Positions 1 through 10,107 of a stretch of 64,000 nt of DNA are shown here, in pieces. The position numbers and the translations under genes were made by a program. Each line of letters opens with the position of its first letter. Positions within the stretch are counted from its first letter, which is position 1. The stretch is from Akebia trifoliata (lineage: Eukaryota > Streptophyta > Magnoliopsida > Ranunculales > Lardizabalaceae), in NCBI GenBank assembly GCA_017979445.1, contig CM030706.1, positions 18,524,967 through 18,588,966 on the forward strand, given 5' to 3'. A model generated the notes under the pieces. The model was not told where the DNA came from. It saw nothing but the letters and a program-made list of their open reading frames with translations, and searched no databases.

Positions 1-247
1 ATTTTTTAGTCCGGGAGAATTTTCTAAAATTCAAGGATCTGAAACCGTCAATGAGAGCTCGCGCTCCACGACATGACACCTTTTAATTCGGGGAGAATTT
101 TACCCTCAAGGATTCAAATGCCCTGATGAATTGTTAAATCAAGCTGCAAAATGAACTGTCACTACCTTTGACATTCGGATCTCGTACTCTCTACCGAAAT
201 AGATTTTCTATTTAGTTTGCTTCAACCCTCTACCAAAGAGGGGTATC
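1..247 (+). mobile_element. 3' end of the internal region of Tat/Ogre-type element C
   Basis: This stretch matches the last part of the 3' UTR of element A (about 38330-38558), including a shared run beginning aaattcaaggatctga and the text around aatgaactgtcacta. It ends in a polypurine tract (ccaaagaggggtatc, about 233-247) directly before a TGTAGATACCCC LTR start, so the element runs on the plus strand and its body lies left of the window. No coding capacity is visible; the open frame at 208-396 runs across the LTR boundary and is not a gene. Confidence 0.8.
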
Positions 248-329
248 TGTAGATACCCCATTTTTGCACTCGTCTGATTAATCAACTCATCAATCCGATT
301 GCGACTGTTCCCAATGATGGATGAGTATT
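248..329 (+). mobile_element. LTR of element C, left part (interrupted by element B)
   Basis: It begins TGTAGATACCCCATTTTTGC right after a polypurine tract, so this is a 3' LTR. After 82 bp it stops at gtatt, where the inverted LTR of element B begins (tgaaagcg). The LTR resumes at 15002 with atattcaatg and continues to 16539. The interruption and flanking 5-bp near-duplication show that B inserted into this LTR. Confidence 0.85.
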
Positions 330-2067
330 TGAAAGCGCCCTTGATCCGTGGGGTGTGCGGATCTGCTTTTGACCCTTGAGGTTTGGGAGTCGCCACCTAG
401 TTATTACGGTCTAGTAACCAAATACTGACTCTAAACGGATAAAGAAACTAATCTACTAAATAAAAAATTAAATTCGGGGATCACATTACGGGGTTGGAAG
501 GTGTTAGGCACCAACCCCTCCCGGCCAATGCCGGTCTCTACTTATCCCAAATAGGATTACATTGCTAACAAAAAATCTAGAAAAAAAAATAAAAGAAATT
601 TTACCTTCGATACGTAAAGATTCTATTCCCTCAGATCTGATAAGGTTACTCCTTGTACCGTACTCCTTGCATTGTTCTGTCTCTAGATCTGATTTTTGAT
701 CTCCGAGGCAAAGTATCTCTTTTTTGGATCTGGATTCTTTGAATTTATTATGGATTTTGGGGTGTTTTTGAAGGGTTTCTACGGATTTTTGAAGCTAAAA
801 TTGAAGTATTGGTGTTAGGTAAGGAGTTGGGGCTTCAAAATTAGGGTTTATGAGAGGTTAGGAAAGCTTTTTGACCTACTTCTCTTAGGGTTTATGATTT
901 GATACGAAAATAGGGTGTGGAGGCTCCTATTTATAGATTTTTTTAAGGGCTTATTTAGATAGAATTAATGTTTAATTAGAATTCTTTTAGTTAGAGTTGT
1001 ATTTTAGTTAGAATTCTATTAGGTAGAGTTGTATTTTAATTAGAATTATTTTAGATAGAGTTATATTTTAGTTAGAATTCTATTAAATAGAGTTATTATT
1101 TAATTAGAACTCTATTAAGACTTTGACTTTTGGTCTTATTTGATTGACTTTAAGATTTTGATTTTAGTCTTAATTGATTGACTTTAATATCTTGACTTTA
1201 GTCTTACTTAATTGACTTTAATTTTGACTTTAGTCTTACTTGATTGACTTTAATACCTTCACTTTAGTCTTGCTTGATTGACTTTAATTTTTTGGAGAAC
1301 CCCCCTCTATTATATCTTTAATTCTTTGGACCCCCAAATGGAGGGGTCCTTGAAGAAATATCTTGGCAACCCCCAACAATTTTGCCTGAGAGCCTGATTG
1401 ATCGATATTTTTAGTTTAAATTTTTTAATTAATTTTATTAATGTTTCACTTTAAATATTTAATATTTTATTTATTAATTTAAAAAATTTTAATTATAAAA
1501 ATCGTGAAATTACCGTTTTACCCTCGAAGAGGACTTTTCGCGTTTTAAGTCAGTTTTTGATATTCTAGGATGTTTTAGAATCGATTTTTAATGAGGAATT
1601 CGATGGGAATGTTGGTTTTTGTCATTTATGAAATTTTTTGTGTGAAATGGTCGTGAATTTTATGAGGGGCATTTCGTAATTTTGTCAAATTCTGTGAAAA
1701 TTGGCGAAATGATTTATTTGGTTTCGATTTGTTATTTTATGTGTTTGAAAGGGTTTTCCTAAGCATAATGTAGGTTCTAGGGATATTTTAATGTTAGGGG
1801 TATTTTGATAATTTCATCATTTTTTAGTGATTTTCATCGTAAAACTTCTTTTTGTCTGCAAGATGATGATTTCTATGTTTCTAGGGTCATATTTTCCTAG
1901 CGTAGCGTGGTTTCTACCGTTTAGTCAGTTCGAGATACCTCATTCGGATTTCTGAAACATATCTGGTAACAAAATAAAGCATTGGAATAATCATCCATCA
2001 TTCGGAACCATTGCAATCGGGTTGACGAGTTGATTAATCAGGCGGATGCAAAAATGGGGTGTCTACA
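330..2067 (-). mobile_element. 3' LTR of element B
   Basis: Read on the minus strand it starts TGTAGACACCCCATTTTTGC at 2067 and ends in GCGCTTTCA at 330. It aligns over its whole length with the copy at 13261-15001 and, more loosely, with the LTRs of A, C and D. The characteristic block near the LTR 3' end (gggagtcgccacctag on the plus strand, about 387-402) is shared with all family members. Confidence 0.9.
928..935 (-). promoter_or_regulatory. TATA box in the 3' LTR of B
   Basis: TATAAATA on the minus strand, in the context tctataaatagg, which is kept at the equivalent place in the LTRs of A (24494, 24593, 39494) and in the other LTR of B (13860-13867). The conservation across copies that have diverged around it suggests the LTR core promoter; transcription start was not determined. 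Confidence 0.6.
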
Positions 2068-2086
2068 GATGCCCCTCTTTGGTAGA
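2068..2086 (-). other. Polypurine tract of element B
   Basis: On the minus strand the sequence ctaccaaagaggggcatc directly precedes the LTR start TGTAGACACC. The same tract sits before the 3' LTRs of A (38541-38558) and C (about 230-247). It would prime plus-strand DNA synthesis. Confidence 0.8.
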
Positions 2087-2329
2087 GGGTTGTAGAAAAC
2101 TAGATAGCAAATCTATTTTGATAGATAGTGCGATATCTGAATGCCAAAGCTAGTGACAATTCATTTTGCAGCCTGATTTGGTAATTCGTCGGTGTGTTCG
2201 GATCCTTGAGGGTAAAGCTCTCCCCGAACTAAAAAAATGTCAAGTCCTTGAGCACGAACTCTCACTGATGGTGTCAGATCCTTGAATTTTAGATAATTCT
2301 CCCTGACTAAAAAGTGCAAGTGTGAGTGT

Positions 2330-2450
2330 GTGTATTGTGTGAAACTGAGTAAAAATTGAGAAAAAATTGAGCATAATCTGAGTAAAATCTAAGGATAAAC
2401 TGATCATAATCTAAGCAAAAGTGAGCATAATCTGAGCAAAATTGAATGTC
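2330..2450 (-). repeat. Short degenerate tandem motif tgagcataatc
   Basis: About ten diverged copies of a roughly 11-bp unit (tgagcataatc, ctgagtaaaat, aagcaaaagtg). The equivalent array in A is at 38165-38285 as gattatgctca on the plus strand. It is part of the hypervariable 3' UTR. Confidence 0.6.
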
Positions 2451-3190
2451 TTACTCTACTTACCCTAGGTGAAAGAGTAATAAGCTAATTTTTTGGAAGT
2501 ACTATTCTACCTGCCCAGGGTGAAAGAGTAATGAACTAATTTTTTTTTTGGAAGTTCTACTCTACCTACTCGAAGTGAAAGAGTAATGAACTAAGCTTTT
2601 TGGGAGTCCTACTCTACCTGCTTAGGGTGAAAGAGTAATGAACAAAAAAAAAATTTGGGAAGTTCTACTCTACCTACTCGGAGTGAAAGAGTAATGAACT
2701 AATTGTTTTGGGAGTCCTACTCTACCTACCCAGAATTAAAGAGTAATGAACTTATTATTTTGGGAAGTTCTACTCTACCTACCCGGAGTGAAAGAGTAAT
2801 GAACTAATTTTTTTGGGAGTCCTACTCTACCTGCCCAGGGTAAAAGAGTAATGAACTAATTATTTTGGGAAGTTCTACTCTACCTACTCAGAATGAAAGA
2901 GTAATGAACTAATTGTTTTGGGAGTCCTACTTTACCTGCCCAGGGTGAAAGAGTAATGAACTAATTATTTTGGGAAGTTCTACTCTATCTACCTACTCGG
3001 AGTGAAAGAGTAATGAACTAATTGTTTTGGGAGTCCTACTCTCTTTGCCCAGGGTGAAAGAGTAATGAACTAATTATTTTGGGAAGTTCTACTCTACCTA
3101 CTCGGAGTGAAAGAGTAATGAACTAATTTTCTTTTTTAGAAGTTTTACTCTACCTACTCGGAGTGAAAGAGTAATGAACTAAGCTTTGAG
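2450..3190 (-). repeat. Tandem array of ~52-bp units in alternating dimers
   Basis: Fourteen units can be counted, each beginning ctactctacct and containing gtgaaagagtaatgaactaa. From unit 3 to unit 12 two variants alternate: one with ctactcggag and ending gttttgggagtc, the other with ctgcccaggg and ending attttgggaagtt. The real higher-order period is therefore about 105 bp. Element A has only about four copies of the same unit (37975-38165). The array lies just upstream of the polypurine tract. Confidence 0.85.
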
Positions 3191-3789
3191 GGAACAAACA
3201 GGGGATTTACCTCGCATTTGAATTTTTTTTTTTAAATAAAAAAGTTGGATTTTATGAAGGTCTGATAAACATTTTAACTCTCTTTGAATCTGAAGAGTTT
3301 TCAAAATTGCTATCAAAAGGGTAACCTTTAATTCAAAGTTCACCTTATCTTTTGGGGTTGAAATTGACCAGGCTTCAGAACCAAAATGCTCCTAGTTTGA
3401 CAAGGAATATTACACTAGGGATAATTGAACATAATTTGAAAACAAATGCCCCTAGTATAAGGGGGGAAACTATACTCTTTAGAAAAAGGAAGTGCCCTTG
3501 TTATGAAAGTTTGAAATCCTTGATTACCGCATGCGCAATAAAGGTTTAACCTTTAATTTTGACTTTTTATATTGAAGATTTTGAGTTAGGCTCAAAGAAA
3601 TTGGAACAAAATATTTCTTTCTGAAATTCATCATAGAATTTATTATTTCTCTCCGTCGGTTTGCTTAGGGACATAAAACTCTTTAGATCAATCATAAACG
3701 AGATACTTGTATCCATTGAGTCTATATTTGGTTCAAACTGGGTATTGAAATTTAATCATTCGCCCTTCTGATGTTTCAGTTTAGACCGC

Positions 3790-4050
3790 TTTTAGCTCTT
3801 ACTTTTTCTTCTGTTTTGCTTTGTTGCTCTAACTTTTGCCTATATCACCTTTTGAGGTTTTCAATCTAGCGAGCTTGCTCTAACTTTTTCCTAGATCGCC
3901 TTTTCAAGTTTTCAATCTAGCGAGCTTTCTTTTTTCTTTGCTCTGATTGTTGTCAAAGTTGTCCTTTTAGATTTTCAACCTTGCGAGTTTGCCTTTATTT
4001 TTGCCTAAGTCACCCTTTTAGGTTTTCAACTTAGCAGGCTTCATAATTTT
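3790..4050 (-). repeat. Diverged ~60-bp tandem repeats in the 3' UTR of B
   Basis: Repeated text of the form gcctaagtcacccttttaggttttcaacttagcgagc occurs about four times with many changes (near 3830, 3890, 3960 and 4010). The counterpart in A is at 36360-36605 in the opposite orientation. Confidence 0.6.
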
Positions 4051-4480
4051 TTTTTCCTTCTGAACTTCTGGAGTTACTGTCTGATCATGCTTTACTACCT
4101 TCCTTAACTTTTCACACGGTACTTAGGAGGACTTTCATGGGTAAGCTTAGGACTAGGTATAAAAAAAAAGGAATTTTGAGGCTCAAAAACCCAAATGCCC
4201 CTTGTGTGGCATTTCCTTTTAAATTGTTTTCTTTTTCCTTAAATTTTCTTCCCCATTTTGGATGAATTTCTTTTTTAGATTTTTTCTTTGTCGGGGAATC
4301 TATTTTTTATTTTGATGTGGTCAGGCTTGAAGTAACTTCTCAGGTTGCCTACGTATCCCAGAATTTTGGGATCAGACCAAGACGTAGTTTGAAATTTTTC
4401 CCTCCCCTAAGTTAGGTAATCGGGCTGAGAAATAAAAAGGCATATATTTTTTTTTGAAAATGCTGCAAAGGGGTTGAGAA

Positions 4481-5130
4481 ATGATGTATTGAACTAGATA
4501 ATATGAGAATTGATTCGACCAAAGATGACCTCCTTAAATGTAGTACTGCTTGATTTGGTCAAGGTTGGTTAATTTTGGTAGTTCAATTCCATCATGATCT
4601 TGAAGTCTGACGGCTTTTCCAGACAGTATTTCCTTAATGAATTAATCTCTCCAATTTGATTCAGACTTCTTCCCATAATCAAGGAGGAGTGCTTAATTTT
4701 CTCTGAAGTCTGACATTTAAATCCTTGACTTGTAAGTGGCGAATTTTAACCTTCTTATCAAACGTGAGAATGATTCTTCTTTAATAAGTTTGCACGTGGC
4801 ATAGAACTCTAAGTTGTTTTCTTCAATCAAATTTAGTTCTTCGTATCCACAGACCCAATCTACCTCTGACAACTGACTTTCCAATAAGACCTTGAGAGAC
4901 AGGATTTCCATTTTAATCGGTAAGATTCCTTCCATATCATATACTAGAGTGAATTTAGTGGAAGACTATATTGAAGTGCAATATGTCCATAGCACAAATA
5001 GTAACTTCTCTGGCCAATGATGTGTGATTGACACATTTTCACGATGATTGTCTTGAGATTTTTACTGGCTGCTTCAACTATTCTATTAGGCTGAGAACAT
5101 AGGGGGATGATTTGTGATGCCGGATCCTAA
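4481..5130 (-). pseudogene. Integrase C-terminal remnant of element B
   Basis: A 72-codon open frame (4935 to 4717, minus) matches the part of Tat/Ogre integrase that follows the catalytic core: the motif after the conserved GME, then LNLIEE, then the K-rich tail, in line with 57103-57720 of element G. Sequence on both sides (to 5130 upstream and 4481 downstream) continues the match with stops and frameshifts; traces of the region coding for AANKN are visible near 5060-5080. The core domain with the catalytic acidic residues is gone, so no activity is possible. Confidence 0.7.
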
Positions 5131-6061
5131 ACTTTGAACATAGAGTAATAACCTAAGCTTTGATGTACGACCCATTATTAGATATCAATACCGCTTCAAC
5201 TGTTTCATTAGTCTGAGAATGGTAACCTATTCTGGGAGCACTACCATTTTGATTTGAATGGTTCGACCCATCATGATTGTTGGATCAAGATGGACTGGGT
5301 CATTATGAAAATGGATTTTTTATTGGGTTGGTGCACCAATTTTAATCAGGTAAAAGAAAAACTTTAATCCTTGAGGACAACTATACATTCATCATTCATA
5401 GACATTCATCATTTACAAAGTCTCATAAGGTTCCATTCAATAAACAGCCAGGGAACACCCACGATAAGTTCGAGTCGTGACCTACAGGGAAGGTTTCTAG
5501 ACTTTAAGCTTACTACGTGTAATGCATTTTATCTGGCCACCCTTGCTCAAATCCTCCTATATACCTCTCGATACGTGGTGACTTGGTTTGATATACCATA
5601 TAGGTGATAATCTAAAATCTTAACTCACTTCTCTGAAGCCAAAAATAGCCAGTTTGATCTCTAGTTGAGAGGTGGCGCACGATGCTGAGCAAGGGCCCAC
5701 TTAAATACCTCTCGTCTAGAATGGACGTAGTCTATACCCCTCATACAGTAGGGTACAGCGGGTCAAGATCTCGCTTAGGCACTGATTTTGACCAAGAAGT
5801 GCAATTGATGTACTTGGATTATCTTTTATATACCTACGGGTGAGTCAAGAGTTGTAGCTTTCATAAATGGTTTGGCATCCCACGAGGGGACAGACCACGT
5901 ACTAGTACTATGTTGGCAATCGGGACATATGACTGTATGGCTCACAATAGGTCAAAGGCTCAGGTCGCTCCAGCCTGAGTGCATCAATATACCTTTCAAA
6001 GTCACCTGATCAGACGGTATTGATGTCCCAATTTGATATACCCTAACGTACGTGATGTGTA
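5131..6061 (-). mobile_element. Leader (5' UTR) fragment of element B, fused to the integrase remnant
   Basis: From about 5225 this is collinear, in reverse complement, with 28420 down to about 27590 of element A, for example around atcatgattgttggatc and gtcacctgatcagacggt. In A these bases lie upstream of ORF1, more than 5 kb from integrase, so B has lost the coding region between leader and integrase. The match to A ends near 6061. Confidence 0.75.
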
Positions 6062-6557
6062 AAGATACAATGGATAAGTAACTCTTGCAATGGAACTAAA
6101 TAGATCATCAAAATAACAAGATTGTTAAAAGATTACCTTCAACTCTGGGATAAACTGCTATTTTTTAATCGACAACCATATTCACCTCTCCCAGCAAAAA
6201 TTTCAAATCCACTTGAAGAGTAGTTCAACAAGTACATCAAAACAAATTCAACTTCTGATATGCATATTTTTACACAATACAATCAGCAAACCAAAATTAA
6301 GAAAAATCAAATGGCATTGAGTGCACACGACCACACTGACAGTGATGGCACAAACCTCAAAATGTGCTTCAATTGTGAATTTCTCTAAAATGAATGTTCT
6401 ACTGTTTTGGGAATTTTTTCCCCATGAATTCAAACTATTAAAGTATAGAAATTAATATTTATATAGGTAATGACACTTCTAAAAAAAAGTAAGAAAGGAA
6501 AGCTTTATTTATATTAAATATTACAAATTGAGAAACTTACCAACAAATTTTGGATTT
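6062..6557. other. Unassigned sequence inside element B
   Basis: AT-rich sequence without a match to element A. No coding, TIR or repeat signal was recognised. It may be the 3' flank of the NLR fragment that follows. Confidence 0.4.
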
Positions 6558-7290
6558 CTATTGATGTTTTTCTTGAGAGTCCAATACTTCAAGTTTCCCA
6601 CCTTGAAGAGCTGTCACAGAAGGAATGTGTTGGATCATCCAATGGTCCACTCCTTCTCCTTCACGATGATGATGATGGTGGTGGCGGCGCAACCTCTTGA
6701 TGAAGTCTTCCGGCATGTCATCTATCAGGAGTGTATGAAGGGATTTGAGATGTTGAAAGCCATGGGGAAGCTTCTTCAACTTTGGGCAATCTGTCATAAA
6801 AAGTTCTTTTAAGGATGGCATCATCTCCTCCTCTATCTCAATCAATTCCTCCAGCTCAGGCAAACCATATATCCCTAAGCATTTCAGTTTTGGAAAACTT
6901 AATTGTCGTCCCTCATTGCTGCTGCTGCTAGTGCTACCCCAACCAATCTGCCTTCCCAAGTAACTGTCCTGATATAGTATAAATACCTCCAAATTGGGCA
7001 ATTGTGCCAAGGTGCCGAGTGGGCCTTCCATTAAATTGTTATTATGTAATACTATTCTCTGTAGGCAATTCAGAGAGCGTGTCCAATGCGGTAAGTGCCC
7101 TTCCTTCATAACCCGTCATAAATACAATTTTATGGAGAACAGAACGTCCATCTAAATTGTGCTTCATGTGATGACTAAAGAGTGATCCTTGGATTTTACA
7201 AGAGACCCAATGTCTTCAATTGCTGAATATGCTCAAGTGGGAGGGGAGGAGCTGACCAACTGGAGTTTGCCATCTCACCGTCAACGTCCT
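6558..7290 (-). pseudogene. C-terminal LRR fragment of a CC-NBS-LRR disease-resistance gene
   Basis: The 183-codon frame 7109-6558 shows plant NLR leucine-rich repeats: a unit with LPHWTRSLNCL, then GPLGTLAQLPNLEVF, FPKLKCLGIYGLPELEEL, MPSLKELFMTDCPKLKKLP and HLKSLHTLLIDDMPEDF, followed by the usual end with an H-I-P-S motif. This order is typical of the C-terminus of RPM1-like CNL proteins, intracellular immune receptors. Just upstream (to about 7290) more LRR text (HIQQLKTLGLL) can be read but with stops. A run of six histidines comes from a cat-type microsatellite. The CC and NB-ARC domains are absent, so this is a fragment. It lies on the same strand as element B. Confidence 0.8.
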
Positions 7291-7649
7291 CCACGACATA
7301 ATCCTAATTATGCAGTCAAAAAGCAACTTCAGTGATGAATGATCATAAATTCGATCTCTAATGAATTTTTAATAGAAACAAGAGCTGAAAAGATTCACCA
7401 AGGTAACGATGATGCCACTGGCTGTGTCACAACAGTGACTCACTTTTGTAAGCATCCTTTTTGCAAGGATGTGATAATGTCATTGCCAAATACCTTGCCC
7501 AAACAAAACAGAGAGATAGAGAGAGAGAGAGAAGTTAACAACTTACTCCAACTGACATCTACTCGTACTATCTTGAACAATGCGAGAGAAAGAAAGGTTG
7601 TCCATAGTGTCACGTAAATAGCAGAGAAGCACGGGTAGAGAAGCATTAC

Positions 7650-8065
7650 CTTGCCAATGGCAGCGGTAGTGTTTCTGGCAGTCATAGGTGGATTGGTTTC
7701 CTGTCTTGAACCCTTCAATTTCCCATTCTGTGGCCATTTGATCAAGATAGTAGATACTTGGGAAGACTTCTGAGTGGCCATCCTTGGTAGCTCTCCGGGA
7801 CAAGCTCACCAAAGGTACTTCATGTGCTATAAGTGGCCCCCATAGGAAAGACAAGCCTGTTTTAGTAGCTCCAAGCCCTTGTCTAGTCCCTTGAGAAGGT
7901 CCCAACTGATATGCTTGTTGATAATAAGACCTTGAAAGCCCAAACCCTGATCTGCTTGCACAATGAGAATCTTAGATTTATCAAATGGGGCTACATTGGG
8001 AAGCTTGTCATTGGCAGTTAGGATGGAGCCAACCACCACACGAGATGCTGCTTCATGCAATTCAT
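7650..8065 (-). pseudogene. AlgH/DUF179 (UPF0301) domain exon fragment
   Basis: Read on the minus strand from 8065, the product contains VVVGSILTAN, then KSKILIVQAD, FQGLIINK, a break, and then PLIAHEVPLVSLSRRAT, EVFPSIYYLDQMAT and FKTGNQST. This order (GSIL...ILIV...G.I.N...GGP...Y.......I) is that of the AlgH/DUF179 family; plants have such a domain attached to thioredoxin-like proteins. One base is missing near 7834-7842, shifting the frame after SYGG. An acceptor-like atatcag precedes the exon and a donor-like aag|gtaat follows at 7650, so intronic borders appear to be retained. The biochemical role of the plant family is not established. Confidence 0.65.
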
Positions 8066-8100
8066 CTGATATGCAGAAATCTATTTTAAACATAAAATCA

Positions 8101-8103
8101 GAC

Positions 8104-8156
<53 letters not shown>

Positions 8157-8189
8157 ACACACACACACACACACACACACATACACACA

Positions 8190-8262
<73 letters not shown>
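8101..8262. repeat. Compound (AC)n-(AT)n microsatellite
   Basis: About 130 bp of interrupted AC repeat followed by about 32 bp of pure AT. It lies in the presumed intron upstream of the AlgH/DUF179 exon. Open frames crossing it give poly-VC or poly-HT products and are artefacts. Confidence 0.95.
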
Positions 8263-8268
<6 letters not shown>

Positions 8269-9903
8269 AGAAAAGGGGGAAAAAGCCCACTTATCCCTTA
8301 CAGATACATAAGCATTGAAATTGATCCAGCACCCATTAGCTTAGAAAGGTTGGGTTTTAGTCCAATTGTAATAGCAAGGAAAGAAACATGCAAACTCATG
8401 GCTGTGGAGCAGAATGCCAGCTGATTGAGCTAAGTGAAGCTTACTTCACAATTCAACCAATGCTTCTCATAAGCAATACTATGCTGCTAGTATAAGAGAG
8501 AGAAATTGAAAATGACCATACTAACCATCAGAAGACCGTGATTATCTTGCACTCCATGTTAACCATTATGAAAATGAACACTGGTATTGTTTTAAATTTG
8601 AAGTGCTCAAGTGATTTCTCTAAAGAAAACAGGAAGCAAAAACAACAAATACTTGGCATCTAAATAACGATGATACCTGCGTGTGGCTACCACGACAAAG
8701 GTTCAAAACCCACCTTTCACCCACTACTTACTAACTTGTATCTCACTTGCCAAGCAAAGGAAAGAAAAACTTCATAATTCAACTTGAGATGATTTAAAAA
8801 CTATTCCTACTTGTGATATTTCCATATTTATTTATATAGACAGCAAAAGTAACTCTTTTTAGAAAAACAGAATGAACTCCAACAATGCATAGCATGATGC
8901 CAGCGTAGATACATACATATATCCAAGTACATGAAAATGCATGTATTTTTATAACTTCATTAAACAACGATGGATTAAAACAAAATTGGACAATTAGAGA
9001 CCCAGACAGAAGAAGCAACACAAATTACTTTAAATAGCAAACAAACAGATTAATCCTTGAAACAAATGCATTTCCTGATTTTGCTCAATCTCTTCTGGCA
9101 GCAACAATTCCGAATCATATTAGACAATTTCACTCTAGATCTTCTGAAGTAATTTGTTGAAAGCATAAATATCTAATACGTCTGTTGAGACCACAGTTTT
9201 AAAACTCGTCCAACAACAAGATTACTATTAGTGCATTCAGATTACCAATGTGAAACACATGTTAGAACATAACTTGGGAGAGTCATCTATCTGAGTCTTG
9301 GAGGCATTCAAGGCAGATATCTACAATGAATCACCCGTCTCAGCTTTGAAAACTCGGTCAAGTCGATCAGTTCTTGCATTTTTCATCATTTTTGAGAATT
9401 TAAATGGTTATATTGTGTATAAATTATATTTTATGATTGGGCATATATTAATACAACTTATAATATGAAAATAAACATTATTTAATTATAAAAATACATT
9501 CATAAAAACAATTTTAAATCAACACGATAAACAATGCATGGAAACTACAAAAAGTTTGTTAATCTGAAATACATGGCAAGAGATAACAAAACTAAGTTCG
9601 TGAATAAATATTTTAAAAATGATGCATGGTTTAGTAAACAATAACTCTAATAGTCTCAGGGATTGAGAGAAAGTATGTCATTCACAGATTCACTGTCAAA
9701 TGTGATGCCTTGGAACAAAGCAATTCAGCATAAACAAAGAGAACACATTCTCATTGAAATAGCCAAACAAATCACGAACATCCTGAGAACATACGGTTTG
9801 AGTGAAAGGTATTGTCCGTTAATACTTGAGGCAAAAGGAAAAAAAAATGATATCTCTAGCATTAATTCCATAAAATTATGGACAACGGAGAAATAAATGG
9901 TAC
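8263..9903. other. Unassigned, presumed intronic sequence inside element B
   Basis: AT-rich, with many stops in all frames. It lies between two exon-like fragments on the minus strand and may be intron. A possible short coding patch near 9060-9160 (minus, reading ...LLLPEEIEQNQEM) is too short to call. No repeats or TIRs were recognised. Confidence 0.4.
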
Positions 9904-10107
9904 CTTTAAAGCTGCACGTTTGAATGGTCGAAGATATGATTTGACTAACTTATAGATCAATATATCTAAAGGCACAACGCAGCTTCCATCTCGCAACCAT
10001 GGGTGAGCTGACAACATAGAAGTGTTTGTTAGTTTCCAACATGCCAAAAATAGGCCACACCCAAATGCTGTCACTAACAATAGATATCCCAAATGTTCAA
10101 CATTTAA
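9904..10107 (-). pseudogene. Unidentified 204-bp exon-like fragment with hydrophobic segment
   Basis: On the minus strand an acceptor-like ttgctttcag precedes a 204-nt stretch open for exactly 68 codons, ending at a donor-like aaag|gtacc. The product begins LNVEHLGYLLLVTAFGCG, continues with a hydrophobic run fit for one membrane segment, then a more polar half containing DGSCVVPLDILIYKLV. I do not recognise the family. The splice-like borders and the open frame suggest a real exon of a host gene, possibly the same gene as the AlgH/DUF179 exon because strand and order agree, but this is inference. Confidence 0.45.

Larger units (their letters stand above)
2087..4480 (-). mobile_element. 3' UTR of element B
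   Basis: Non-coding region between integrase remnant and polypurine tract, collinear with 35866-38540 of element A but without the 33-bp repeat block of A. From right to left it contains a block shared with A around the word cgtaggtaacctgagaagt (about 4330-4350 as reverse complement), diverged repeats of about 60 bp (3790-4050), a stretch of single-copy sequence (3230-3790), the dimeric array of about 52 bp (2450-3190) and an 11-bp-like tgagcataatc array (2330-2450). No credible coding sequence was seen; the short open frame at 3352-3549 is on the opposite strand. Confidence 0.75.

Noticed and set aside
2450..3190. CRISPR-like reading of regularly spaced repeats
   Set aside because: The array is directly tandem with no unique spacers, lies in a plant retrotransposon 3' UTR, and shares repeats with element A.
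5371..5607. Plus-strand 78-codon frame in the leader part of B
   Set aside because: It lies antisense in leader sequence of the element; the counterpart in A is not open, so it is not a gene.
6528..6812. Plus-strand frame across the LRR fragment
   Set aside because: Antisense to the NLR LRR text, which shows clear family likeness on the minus strand.
7827..8424. Open frames coding for poly-VC and poly-HT stretches
   Set aside because: Translation of the (AC)n-(AT)n microsatellite. Only the AlgH-like part on the minus strand was kept.
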